Assembly: GCA_029550345.1 (NCBI GenBank)
Contig: JAKPHK010000031.1
Location: forward strand, 1-64,000
Direction: 5' to 3'
Source: Pseudomonadota bacterium
Lineage (GTDB): Bacteria > Pseudomonadota > Alphaproteobacteria > Sphingomonadales > Sphingomonadaceae
DNA length: 64,000 nt
Shown here: positions 19,034-27,536 of the stretch, in pieces
How positions within the stretch are numbered: the stretch's first letter is position 1
Layout of the letters: every line of letters begins with the position of its first letter
Position numbers and translations under genes: made by a program
Notes under the pieces: model-generated
The model's database searches: none
What the model saw: the letters and a program-made list of their open reading frames with translations, nothing else
What the model was told of the DNA's origin: nothing

Positions 19034-20092
19034 ATGTCTGTCAATATGAAGAACTGGCAGGAAATGAAGAAGCCCAACGCTCTCGAAGTGAAGAGCGGTG
19101 CCGACGCCAAGCGCCGCGCGACCTTCGTGGCTGAGCCGCTGGAGCGCGGTTTCGGTCTGACGCTGGGCAATGCGCTGCGCCGCGTGCTGCTTTCCAGCCT
19201 GCAGGGCGGTGCGATCACCTCGATCAAGATCGAGAACGTGCTGCACGAATTCAGCTCGCTGGCCGGTGTGCGTGAAGACGTGACCGACATCGTCCTGAAC
19301 GTGAAGCAGATCGCGCTCAAGATGCAGGGTGAAGGCCCGAAGCGGCTTCAGCTGTCGGCCACCGGCCCGGCTGAAGTGAAGGCGGGCGACATCGCCGTTT
19401 CCGGTGACATCGAGGTGATGAACAAGGATCTGGTGATCTGTCATCTCGACGAAGGCGCGACGCTGAACATGGAACTGACCGCGGATACCGGCAAGGGCTA
19501 TGTCCCGGCTGTCGGCAACCGTCCGGTTGATGCGCCGATCGGCCTGATTCCGATCGATTCGCTCTATTCGCCGGTTCGTCAGGTTTCCTACAAGGTCGAT
19601 AACGCCCGTATCGGCCAGGAACTGGACTACGACAAGCTGAGCCTGACCGTCGAAACCGACGGTACGGTCACCCCGGAAGATGCCGTGGCCTATGCCGCGC
19701 GGATCCTTCAGGACCAGCTCTCGCTGTTCGTCCACTTCGAAGATGCAGTGCCGATGGGCGCTTCGCCGATGATCGGCGTTGCGGCTCCGGCGGCGGAAGA
19801 AGGCGATACCAACCAGCTCAACCGCTACCTCCTCAAGAAGGTGGACGAGCTGGAGCTGTCGGTGCGTTCGGCCAACTGCCTCAAGAACGACAACATCATC
19901 TACATCGGCGACCTGGTCCAGAAGACCGAGGCCGAGATGCTCCGCACGCCGAACTTCGGCCGCAAGTCGCTCAACGAGATCAAGGAAGTCCTGAGCTCGA
20001 TGGGTCTGCGCCTCGGCATGGACATCCCTGGCTGGCCGCCGGAAAACATCGAAGAAATGGCCAAGAAGCTCGAACAGGAGCTGCTGGGCTAA
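19034..20092 (+). CDS. rpoA: RNA polymerase alpha subunit
   Basis: The alpha dimer scaffolds RNA polymerase assembly; its C-terminal domain contacts UP elements and activators. The ATG at 19034, with AAGGGG 6 nt before it, gives 352 aa. The NTD signature [20 protein letters not shown] is clear, and the CTD has [19 protein letters not shown] and [16 protein letters not shown]. An upstream in-frame start at 18992 lacks family support. Confidence 0.98.
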   Translation: MSVNMKNWQEMKKPNALEVKSGADAKRRATFVAEPLERGFGLTLGNALRRVLLSSLQGGAITSIKIENVLHEFSSLAGVREDVTDIVLNVKQIALKMQGEGPKRLQLSATGPAEVKAGDIAVSGDIEVMNKDLVICHLDEGATLNMELTADTGKGYVPAVGNRPVDAPIGLIPIDSLYSPVRQVSYKVDNARIGQELDYDKLSLTVETDGTVTPEDAVAYAARILQDQLSLFVHFEDAVPMGASPMIGVAAPAAEEGDTNQLNRYLLKKVDELELSVRSANCLKNDNIIYIGDLVQKTEAEMLRTPNFGRKSLNEIKEVLSSMGLRLGMDIPGWPPENIEEMAKKLEQELLG

Positions 20093-20205
20093 GCGATTGG
20101 GCAGGGGCGCCTTCGGGCGTCCCGCCAACGGTGATGGCGGCCACCGCAAGTGCTGCCGGGTCTGGGGTACCTCGCACGGCCCCTTAACGAACGAAGGAAG
20201 TTACC

Positions 20206-20622
20206 ATGCGTCACAAGTACGGCGGTCGTAAGCTGAACCGCACCTCCAGCCACCGCAAGGCTCTGTTCCGCAACATGGCCGCGGCACTGATCAAGCACGA
20301 GCAGATCACCACGACCCTGCCCAAGGCGCGCGAACTGCGTCCCTATGTCGAAAAGCTGATCACGCTGGCCAAGCACGGCGGCCTTTCGAACCGCCGTCTG
20401 GCTCATGCCCGTCTGCTTGACGATGCCCAGCTGGTGAAGCTGTTCGACGTTCTGGCAGCGCGCTATGCCGACCGTGCTGGTGGTTACACCCGCGTGATCA
20501 AGGCTGGCGTTCGCGCTTCTGACGCCGCGCCGATGGCCGTGATCGAACTGGTTGACCGCGATACCGGCGCCAAGGGGCAGGACTCCGGTCCGGTCTTCAC
20601 CGGTGAGGAAGAGCTGGCCTAA
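20206..20622 (+). CDS. rplQ: 50S ribosomal protein L17
   Basis: L17 lies near the tunnel exit. The 138-aa product begins [20 protein letters not shown], with the conserved [20 protein letters not shown] and [14 protein letters not shown]. It ends the alpha operon and is followed 20 bp later by a terminator. Confidence 0.98.
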   Translation: MRHKYGGRKLNRTSSHRKALFRNMAAALIKHEQITTTLPKARELRPYVEKLITLAKHGGLSNRRLAHARLLDDAQLVKLFDVLAARYADRAGGYTRVIKAGVRASDAAPMAVIELVDRDTGAKGQDSGPVFTGEEELA

Positions 20623-20642
20623 GCCTTCCGGAAAGCAATACG

Positions 20643-20680
20643 AAGGGCCGGTTGCCGCAATGCGGTGACCGGCCCTTTTG
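20643..20680 (+). terminator. rho-independent terminator after rplQ
   Basis: A perfect 10-bp stem, AAGGGCCGGT (20643-20652) with ACCGGCCCTT (20668-20677), has a small internal CCGC/GCGG stem and ends in TTTT. It closes the alpha operon. Confidence 0.85.
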
Positions 20681-20767
20681 CTTTGGCCGGTTCATGGCGC
20701 GGACAGCTGCGCGCCCTAAACTGGCTGCGTTCCGGCCTTGTCGTCGGCAGATGGTCAGGGGGTTTGC

Positions 20768-21259
20768 ATGAAGACGTTGTCGATTTCGCCGTTGCGGTTG
20801 TTCGCTTTTGCCATGATCGCCGCTGCGCCGATCATGGCGGCAAGCGGTCCGGTGCAGGCAGCCCCGGCCAAGGCAAAGCCGATCAGCTTCGTGATTTCCA
20901 ACCAGGGCTGCTTCAAGGGCGCTGGAATCGCGCCGTATGTCAATCAGGCGATCGCCCAGCGCAAACGCGCGGCACAGCGGGACGGCGGCGAGCTCGCCTC
21001 GTTCTATGTTCGCGTGCCCGCCCGGCCGTGGCACGGACTGACCGTTACCGGGGTGGGGCTGCACTACGAATCCACCTCGGTCTATTTCCGTGAACCAGAG
21101 GCCAAGGTCCGCCGGGTTCTGAAGGGGCTGGGCGTGCGGATCGAACCGAACGGAAATATTCCGATGCTGGATGAGGAGGCGGTTGAAAGCCAGCTGCTGT
21201 CATCGACCGACGGGGAAAGCCGGACATACGGGGCGAGTGCCGTCACCTGCGGCGTGTGA
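20768..21259 (+). CDS. small exported protein of unknown function
   Basis: The ATG at 20768 is preceded by AGGGGG (20757-20762). The 163-aa product has a signal peptide (LRLFAFAMIAAAPIMAASG, cleavage after VQAA). The mature part has a Cys in FVISNQGCFKG and another in the last residues (VTCGV), a pair that could form a disulfide, and a mixed alpha/beta region with GVGLHYESTSVYF. I do not recognise the family. It lies alone between the alpha operon terminator and the peptidase gene. Confidence 0.7.
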   Translation: MKTLSISPLRLFAFAMIAAAPIMAASGPVQAAPAKAKPISFVISNQGCFKGAGIAPYVNQAIAQRKRAAQRDGGELASFYVRVPARPWHGLTVTGVGLHYESTSVYFREPEAKVRRVLKGLGVRIEPNGNIPMLDEEAVESQLLSSTDGESRTYGASAVTCGV

Positions 21260-21359
21260 CCGCTCACGGGGGGCTATCGGGCCTTCGTCGAACGGCGAAT
21301 TGCAAAGGCGGGCGCAGGCGTTAGGTTTGCGTTCGCCTTTGGTTTTGGGGGATTAGCCT

Positions 21360-23633
21360 GTGTCCGTTCGCGCCCGCACCTTGATCGGTGCCCTGTTCGC
21401 CGTTTCAGCCGTTGCCGCCTATGCTCAGGATTACCAGTTGACCTATCCGCAGACTGCCAAGGGAACCATCGTTGAGGATCACTTTGGCGAGAAGGTGGCC
21501 GATCCCTATCGCTGGCTTGAAAACGATGTGCGGACCGATCCCAAGGTTGCCGAATGGGTTCAGCAGCAGAATGCGGTAACCCAGGCCTATCTGGCGACCC
21601 TGCCGGGGCGTGACTGGTTCTCCGCGCGCATTCGCAGCCTGATGGATTACGAGCGCTTCGGCTTGCCGCAAAAGGCCGGGAAGAACTATTTCTACACCCG
21701 CAATTCGGGCCTGCAGAACCAGTCGCAGCTGTTTGTCCGCAAGGGCCTTGATGGCGCGCCGCGGCTGCTGATCGACCCCAACGCCTGGGCCAAGGATGGC
21801 GCAACCGCGCTGGCGGGCTGGGTGCCTTCGCACAATGGTAAGTTGCTGGCCTATCTGATCCAGGATGGCGGATCGGACTGGCGGACGATCAAGCTGCTCG
21901 ACGTCAGCAGCGGCAAGATCCTGACGGACGAGATCAAGTGGGCCAAGTTCACCAACATTGCCTGGATCGGCAACGAAGGGTTCCTCTATTCGCGCTTTCC
22001 GGAGGTCAAGCCGGGGCAGGAATTCCAGTCGCTCAACAAGAACCAGGCGGTCTATTTTCACCGGATCGGAACGCCGCAGTCCGAAGATCAGTTGATCTAT
22101 TCGACGCCCGAAGACCCGGATCTGGGCCATTCGGCAGAGGTTACCCATGACAATCGCTGGGTGGTGATCACAACAGCCAAGGGCACCGACAACCGCTATG
22201 CCGTGCACGTGATCCCGCTGGCGGGGCAGAAACTGCCGCAAGTCGTGCCGCCCAGCGGCAATGTCTCGATCTTCGCTGGAACCGGCGGGCGTGATCCGCG
22301 CAGCAAGCGCAGCTGGATCGCACACACCCTGATTTCAGGCCTGGAGCATGATTGGCGGTTGATCGAAGGCGTTGGCGACACGCTCTATTTCGCCACCAAC
22401 AAGGACGCACCGCGCCTGAAGGTCGTCAAGGTGGACCTGTCCGAAGCCGCCAATCGCCCGAAGCCGTGCAAGGATTCGGCGCCGGGCACCTGCAACACCA
22501 ATCCCGCGCTGTTCCATGACGTCGTTCCCGAACGGGCGGAAACGCTGGAGCGCGCGCAGATCGTCGGCAGCCGCCTGATCCTCGGCTACCTCAAAGACGC
22601 GACATCGGTGGCCGAGGTAGTCTCGCTCGATGGCAAGCCGGTCCGCCGGATCCAGCTCAATGCGATCGGCACGGCGTCAGGCTTTACCGGGCAGCCGGGT
22701 GATCCCGAAACCTTCTATGCCTTTTCCACCTTCAACCAGCCCGGCGCGATCTATCGGTTCGATAGCGAGACTGGAAAGAGTTCGATCTTCGCGCAGCCCA
22801 AGCTGACCTTCAATCCCGATGATTTCCAGATCGAGCAGCGCTTCTACGCCTCGAAGGACGGCACCAAGGTGCCGATGTTCATCGTCCGTAAGAAAGGCCT
22901 GGCGGCAGAGGGCAAACCCGCACCGACGCTGCTTTATGGTTACGGCGGGTTTGACATTTCGCTGACCCCGGGTTTCTCGGCGGTCCGGATGGCCTGGCTT
23001 GAGGCGGGCGGTGTCTTCGTGATGGCCAACCTGCGCGGCGGCGGCGAATACGGCAAGGCCTGGCACGATGCGGGCAGGCTTCACAACAAGCAGAACGTGT
23101 TCGACGATTTCATTGCGGCCGGCGAGTATCTGATCGCCGAGGGGATCACGCCGAAGGGCGGGCTTGCGGTGCAGGGCGGATCGAACGGCGGGCTGCTGGT
23201 CGGCGCGGTGGTCAACCAGCGGCCCGATCTATTCGCAGCGGCCAATGCTGCGGTCGGGGTGATGGATATGCTGCGTTTCGATCAGTTCACCGCCGGGCGG
23301 TACTGGGTCGATGATTACGGCTACCCGTCAAAGGAGGCCGACTGGCGGATGCTGCGGACCTATTCGCCCTATCACAACATCCGAACCGGGGTTTCCTACC
23401 CGGCGGTGATGGTGAGCACGGCCGATACCGATGACCGGGTCGTGCCGGGGCACAGCTTCAAATATACCGCTGCGCTTCAGGCTGCGGACCCTCATGGCAA
23501 GCCGCACCTGATCCGGATCGAGACCCGCGCCGGGCACGGCGCGGGCAAGCCGACCGACAAGGTGGTGGCGGAAAATTCGGACATTCTGGCCTTTCTGGCG
23601 CGGTGGACCGGGCTTTCGGTGCCGTCGAACTAG
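21360..23633 (+). CDS. prolyl oligopeptidase family serine peptidase (S9A), exported
   Basis: Prolyl oligopeptidases cleave short peptides after proline. The 757-aa protein starts at GTG 21360 with a signal peptide ending about residue 21 (SAVAAYAQ). The N-terminal PYRWLEND segment and the beta-propeller follow. The C-terminal alpha/beta-hydrolase domain has the nucleophile Ser608 in GGSNGGL, an acid residue in TDDRVVPGHS (Asp691/692) and His726 in RAGHGAG. RGGGEYGKAWHDAG is also typical of S9A. The signal peptide places it in the periplasm or outside. It appears monocistronic. Confidence 0.93.
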   Translation: MSVRARTLIGALFAVSAVAAYAQDYQLTYPQTAKGTIVEDHFGEKVADPYRWLENDVRTDPKVAEWVQQQNAVTQAYLATLPGRDWFSARIRSLMDYERFGLPQKAGKNYFYTRNSGLQNQSQLFVRKGLDGAPRLLIDPNAWAKDGATALAGWVPSHNGKLLAYLIQDGGSDWRTIKLLDVSSGKILTDEIKWAKFTNIAWIGNEGFLYSRFPEVKPGQEFQSLNKNQAVYFHRIGTPQSEDQLIYSTPEDPDLGHSAEVTHDNRWVVITTAKGTDNRYAVHVIPLAGQKLPQVVPPSGNVSIFAGTGGRDPRSKRSWIAHTLISGLEHDWRLIEGVGDTLYFATNKDAPRLKVVKVDLSEAANRPKPCKDSAPGTCNTNPALFHDVVPERAETLERAQIVGSRLILGYLKDATSVAEVVSLDGKPVRRIQLNAIGTASGFTGQPGDPETFYAFSTFNQPGAIYRFDSETGKSSIFAQPKLTFNPDDFQIEQRFYASKDGTKVPMFIVRKKGLAAEGKPAPTLLYGYGGFDISLTPGFSAVRMAWLEAGGVFVMANLRGGGEYGKAWHDAGRLHNKQNVFDDFIAAGEYLIAEGITPKGGLAVQGGSNGGLLVGAVVNQRPDLFAAANAAVGVMDMLRFDQFTAGRYWVDDYGYPSKEADWRMLRTYSPYHNIRTGVSYPAVMVSTADTDDRVVPGHSFKYTAALQAADPHGKPHLIRIETRAGHGAGKPTDKVVAENSDILAFLARWTGLSVPSN

Positions 23634-23770
23634 CCGCCTCATCCGTTCATCTAAATATCGATTAAGATGAACACAGGCTAACGGACGGGTTCAGCATCGC
23701 GCCACGGGCGAATCGCTAGACCTTCAATCAAGCCGGACAGTCCCGTTCGGCAGATTGAAGGATGAATGCC

Positions 23771-24373
23771 ATGAAGACCCTGTCCAAAGCTCTTGTCGGG
23801 ACCATCGCCGCAGGCGCGATGGCGATCTCTTCGGCGACCCCCGCCTTTGCCGATAGCCGCGGCCATGACCGTGACGGCATCAGTGCAGGCGACGTTATTG
23901 CCGGCGCTCTGGTGATCGGCGGGATTGCCGCGATCGCAACCGCCGCCAGCAGGAACAACCGCGATGATCGCTATGGTGACTACCGCGATGGCGATTACCG
24001 CAATGGTGATTACCGCTATGACCGCGCCGGTTATGGTAACGGCTACCGCTATCGCGACAACCCGCGCCAGGCGGTTGAGCAGTGCGTCTATGCCGCCGAA
24101 CGCTACGCCGGTTCACGCTATGGCCGCGCGGATGTGACCGACATTCGCCAGGTCAAGGACACCCGCTATGGCTTCGAGGTGAAAGGCCGGATCGCTGTGA
24201 ATACCCGCGGACATGACTGGCGCCGCGGCGATAGCCGCTATGGCAACGGCTGGGGCGGCGACTATCGCGGCTGGAATGACTCGATGCGCGGCTATGACGC
24301 GGGTTCGTTCAAGTGCAAGTTCGAGCGCGGCCGGGTGGTCGATGTTGACATCAGCGGGGTCCGCGGCCTCTAA
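23771..24373 (+). CDS. exported RcnB-like/glycine-rich protein, paralog of the next gene
   Basis: The start is the ATG at 23771, 9 nt after GAAGG; the ATG at 23762 is too close to the SD. The 200-aa product has a signal peptide (ALVGTIAAGAMAISSATPAFA), then a glycine/alanine hydrophobic segment (GDVIAGALVIGGIAAIATAA) and a Tyr/Arg/Asp repeat region with several GDYR-type units. The C-terminal domain has two cysteines (VEQCVYAAER, GSFKCKFERG). The family is not recognised with certainty; the layout resembles small periplasmic proteins of sphingomonads. The following gene has the same order of parts. Confidence 0.75.
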   Translation: MKTLSKALVGTIAAGAMAISSATPAFADSRGHDRDGISAGDVIAGALVIGGIAAIATAASRNNRDDRYGDYRDGDYRNGDYRYDRAGYGNGYRYRDNPRQAVEQCVYAAERYAGSRYGRADVTDIRQVKDTRYGFEVKGRIAVNTRGHDWRRGDSRYGNGWGGDYRGWNDSMRGYDAGSFKCKFERGRVVDVDISGVRGL

Positions 24374-24397
24374 GGCCAGCCTCTGACAAGACCGATG

Positions 24398-24429
24398 GGC
24401 GGTTCAGGCCCTGGAAAGCCTGAACCGCC
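24398..24429 (+). terminator. strong hairpin after 23771-24373
   Basis: A perfect 12-bp stem, GGCGGTTCAGGC (24398-24409) with GCCTGAACCGCC (24418-24429), has an 8-nt loop. No T-run follows, so it may stabilise the mRNA 3' end or act as a weak terminator. Confidence 0.5.
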
Positions 24430-24500
24430 TAATCCTGTGTTTAATTGGGGTAATGCGGGCCGGTGACAGGGGTCTCGGCGCTTACCCGGAGGGTACGACG

Positions 24501-24998
24501 ATGACGCGCAAGACTTCGCGCCTCGCAGCCTTTGTCACTTCGGCTGCGGCTTTTTCCCTTGTTGCCACCCCGGCCATGGCTCGGCCCTGGGGATGGGGCG
24601 GTTATCACCACCGCGACCGGGTCGATGCCGGTGACGTGATTACCGGCATTCTGATCATCGGCGGGATTGCGGCGATCGCCAGCGCCGCCAGCAATGCCAA
24701 GAAGCAGGAACGCTATGAACGCCGTGAGCGTGACGAGCGTTATGACCGCGAAGATCGTTACGAGCAGGACTATGGCCGCGATGACCGCCCGCAATGGCAG
24801 CAGGGCACCGGCATCAATGGCGCGATCAACCGCTGCCTGAGCGAAGTCGGTCGCGGCGATGGCCAGAACGCGCAGGTCGATGCCGTTAACCGCGATGGCG
24901 ATGGCTGGCGGGTTCAGGGCCGCGCATCGGGCGGGGATTTCACCTGCTCGATCGATGGTGACGGGCGGATTCGCAACGTCGAGGTCAACGGTCGCTAA
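24501..24998 (+). CDS. exported protein paralogous to 23771-24373
   Basis: The ATG at 24501 is preceded by GGAGGG (24488-24493). The 165-aa product has a signal peptide (SAAAFSLVATPAMA), a hydrophobic segment GDVITGILIIGGIAAIASAA almost identical to that of the upstream gene, a highly charged Arg/Glu/Asp/Tyr stretch, and a C-terminal domain with cysteines in INRCLSEVGR and DFTCSIDGDG. It is a diverged tandem duplicate on the same strand with its own SD and its own 3' hairpin. Function unknown. Confidence 0.75.
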   Translation: MTRKTSRLAAFVTSAAAFSLVATPAMARPWGWGGYHHRDRVDAGDVITGILIIGGIAAIASAASNAKKQERYERRERDERYDREDRYEQDYGRDDRPQWQQGTGINGAINRCLSEVGRGDGQNAQVDAVNRDGDGWRVQGRASGGDFTCSIDGDGRIRNVEVNGR

Positions 24999-25009
24999 GG
25001 CCGAAATTG

Positions 25010-25041
25010 CTGACGGGGGCGGCGATCGTCGCCCCCGTCAG
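25010..25041 (+). terminator. terminator-like hairpin after 24501-24998
   Basis: A perfect 12-bp stem, CTGACGGGGGCG (25010-25021) with CGCCCCCGTCAG (25030-25041), is followed by GGTTCTTT. It lies between convergent genes and could stop transcription from both sides. Confidence 0.6.
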
Positions 25042-25058
25042 GGTTCTTTCCGAAAAAA

Positions 25059-25862
25059 TCAGTGAAGCCGCTGCGATGGGAACATCCAGCGCTGCGAAAG
25101 CCGCGGCGCGAAGGGTTCCCATTGGTCTTCGCTCTGGGCCAGCCGGTCGGCCAGGGCCACCATCACGCTGGGATTGACGCCAAGCCCGCAATGGCTGGCA
25201 TGGACCACGATATTTTCGACCCGGTCATGCCCCTTTTCGGCGTGCTGCACTGATCCGCGCCAGTGGACGATGCCGTCGGTACGGGTCAGGATCGAAGTGG
25301 TCGGCACCGGCGGCGCATCGCCCAGGCCGGTAAAGCGGCCGTGCTGGACCGGCTCCGGCTCTTTGCCGTTGAGGAATTCGAACAGCCTGCTGGCGTTGGT
25401 GTGGCGCCGGTCATCATGGATCGGGCTGCCCAGCGAAATCACCTGGCGGACCGCATCCGGGTGCAATTTGGCCAGTTCGCGGGCGAAGACTCCGCCCAGG
25501 CTCCACCCGACGATCGAAACCTTGCGGCCGCTGTCCTTGTGGATTTTCAGCAGCAGGGCTTCCATGTCGTGGACCCGCTGAAGATCGACCCGGACATTGC
25601 GTCCAAGCCCCCAGCCATGCGCCTCATACCCGAGATCGGAGAGCAGGCGCCGCATCGGGCGGGTTGAACTGTCGGAAGCAAGAAAGCCGGGCAGGACCAG
25701 CACCGGGTGGCCATCGCCCCTGGGCAGCAGGCCCAGGATGTGGCGCGTGGCATAAAACGAAGCCAGCTCCAGCACAGCCCGTCCTTCCGCAAGGGCAAGC
25801 AGCCGGTGCGGTGGGCGGGCTTCGATTTCGAGCGCTTCACGCGCGGCAGTTGTAGCGGTCAT
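25059..25862 (-). CDS. alpha/beta hydrolase, lipase-like
   Basis: The 267-aa protein has an alpha/beta-hydrolase core: VLVLPGFLASDSSTRPM forms the oxyanion region and Ser121 in GWSLGG is the nucleophile elbow; a His late in the protein (VHASHCGLGVNP) is the likely base. No signal peptide is visible. Its start overlaps the stop of the wax ester synthase gene by 4 bp (ATGA), so the two are translated together. This suggests a role in turnover of neutral lipids or related esters, which is inference from context. Confidence 0.85.
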   Translation of the reverse strand: MTATTAAREALEIEARPPHRLLALAEGRAVLELASFYATRHILGLLPRGDGHPVLVLPGFLASDSSTRPMRRLLSDLGYEAHGWGLGRNVRVDLQRVHDMEALLLKIHKDSGRKVSIVGWSLGGVFARELAKLHPDAVRQVISLGSPIHDDRRHTNASRLFEFLNGKEPEPVQHGRFTGLGDAPPVPTTSILTRTDGIVHWRGSVQHAEKGHDRVENIVVHASHCGLGVNPSVMVALADRLAQSEDQWEPFAPRLSQRWMFPSQRLH

Positions 25863-27415
25863 TTCTTTTTTGCGACCTTTCCGGACTTTGCGGCGCCCTT
25901 TTTCGCCGTCGGCTTCTGCTTGTGTGCGGCCGCCGCCTTGGGGACGGGTTGGGCGGCCTTCGAATTTGATGTGGGGCTGGGCGGACCATCCGCAAGGGCG
26001 GCCCGTGCCGCATCGCGCAGTTCAGTGAAGCTGTCTTCGATACACTGCGCATAGAATTCGGGATCGGGCATCACCTGCCGGCAGGCGGTGAAGGCGATCG
26101 AGGCTTCCTTGCAATAGGACTGCACGACGTGGCCCAGGCCCATCCCGTCGGTCAGGCACAGCAGGCCCATCATCGATTCGAGCCGCGCGCCGCAGGAATA
26201 GATCGGCACCGGTGGACCGGGAACATTTGTCACCACGGTGGTGAAGGGCGGCCCGACGCGATTGGCCAGGCCCAGCCGGGTATAGAGCTGCGCGCCCAGA
26301 GCCATGTAGAGCGCGGGGCTGACCTTGCTCATCTCGGTCATGTTGCGGGCCCCGATCGCATCGGTCATCGCCTTGGAATTGATTGTCTGCGAATGGACAT
26401 AGCCCAGCCGCTCAAGCGGGTCTTCGATCTGGGTGCCGAGCGGGGCGACCATCGCCGCAACCTGGTTGCCCATGTCGCCCTTCTCATCCTTGGCGCGGAC
26501 CGAGATCGGGGCCATCGCGGTGAGCGTCTTGTCCGGCAATTCGTTGTGGTGGTCCAGGTACTTGCGCATCGCCCCGCCGATGATCGCCAGGAACACATCG
26601 TTGACCTTGGCACCGGGCACAGCCTCGCGGATCGCCTTGATATCGGCAAGCGGGATCGAGCGGCCTTCGACCACCCGGTTGGCGGATATGACCGTGTTGA
26701 ACCGGGTGCGCGGAGCCAGCATTTCCCCATGGAGCTTGAAGTCCTTCGCGATCAGGCCTTTGACCGCTTTCGCCATGCCGGGCAGCGCCTTTGCCGCCAC
26801 GTCGAGCTGGCGGACCGGGTTGGCCAGGTTGTTGACCCAGCTCTTGGCCAGCAGTTCAGCGAAATTGGGAAGCTCTTCACCCTTCCAGGTATCCGGCTCG
26901 TTCGGAGGCGGCGTGTTGGGATCGAGCGTGTGAAGCGCCTCCATCAGGTCGATCCCGCTCATGCCGTCGATTGCGGCATGGTGCACCTTGGTGACCATGG
27001 CATAGCTGCCGGGCGCAACGCCGGGCACGTTGTCGATCCCCTCAACGATGGTGAATTCCCACGGCGGGCGGGTCAGATCGAGCGGGCGGGCAAAGATCCG
27101 CGCGGCCTGGATGCACAGCTGGCGCCAGTCACCCGGTTTGGGCAGGGCGACGTGCCGGACGTGGTATTCAAGGTCGAAATCCTTGTCCTCAACCCAATAG
27201 GGGTAATCGAGATCGAAGGGCACCCGCACCAGCCGTTGGCGCATGGTCCGAGACAGCTGCATCCGGCTTTCGAAAAAGCGCAGAATATCCTTGTAGCGAA
27301 CGAACCCGCCCGGAGCCGTGGCCGGATCGTAGATCAGGATCGAACCGATGTGCATGGGCGAAGTGCGCGTTTCCAGCGCAACGAACGATGCATCCATCCC
27401 CTGAAGTTGCCGCAA
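25859..27415 (-). CDS. wax ester synthase / diacylglycerol acyltransferase (WS/DGAT)
   Basis: WS/DGAT enzymes transfer acyl groups from acyl-CoA to alcohols or diacylglycerol, making storage lipids at the membrane. The acyltransferase motif HHxxxDG is present (HHAAIDG, His145/His146/Asp150 counted from the TTG at 27415). The N-terminal RQLQGMDASFVALET and the C-terminal TNVPGPPVPIYSCGARL are family hallmarks. I chose the TTG at 27415, placed 6 nt after GGAGAGG; a TTG at 27433 lies upstream of that SD. The tail (last ~35 residues) is Lys/Ala-rich. It is transcribed divergently from uvrC. Confidence 0.92.
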   Translation of the reverse strand: MRQLQGMDASFVALETRTSPMHIGSILIYDPATAPGGFVRYKDILRFFESRMQLSRTMRQRLVRVPFDLDYPYWVEDKDFDLEYHVRHVALPKPGDWRQLCIQAARIFARPLDLTRPPWEFTIVEGIDNVPGVAPGSYAMVTKVHHAAIDGMSGIDLMEALHTLDPNTPPPNEPDTWKGEELPNFAELLAKSWVNNLANPVRQLDVAAKALPGMAKAVKGLIAKDFKLHGEMLAPRTRFNTVISANRVVEGRSIPLADIKAIREAVPGAKVNDVFLAIIGGAMRKYLDHHNELPDKTLTAMAPISVRAKDEKGDMGNQVAAMVAPLGTQIEDPLERLGYVHSQTINSKAMTDAIGARNMTEMSKVSPALYMALGAQLYTRLGLANRVGPPFTTVVTNVPGPPVPIYSCGARLESMMGLLCLTDGMGLGHVVQSYCKEASIAFTACRQVMPDPEFYAQCIEDSFTELRDAARAALADGPPSPTSNSKAAQPVPKAAAAHKQKPTAKKGAAKSGKVAKKK

Positions 27416-27536
27416 GCAGATCCTCTCCCACAACGCCGCCCGATCTTCGGGTCTTGCAATGGGGAGGCTAGCACATCGGGGATTGCCGTCAACTCGCGGC
27501 TTTTTTCAGGAGGAGAGAGCGCCTATCCGGTAAACC

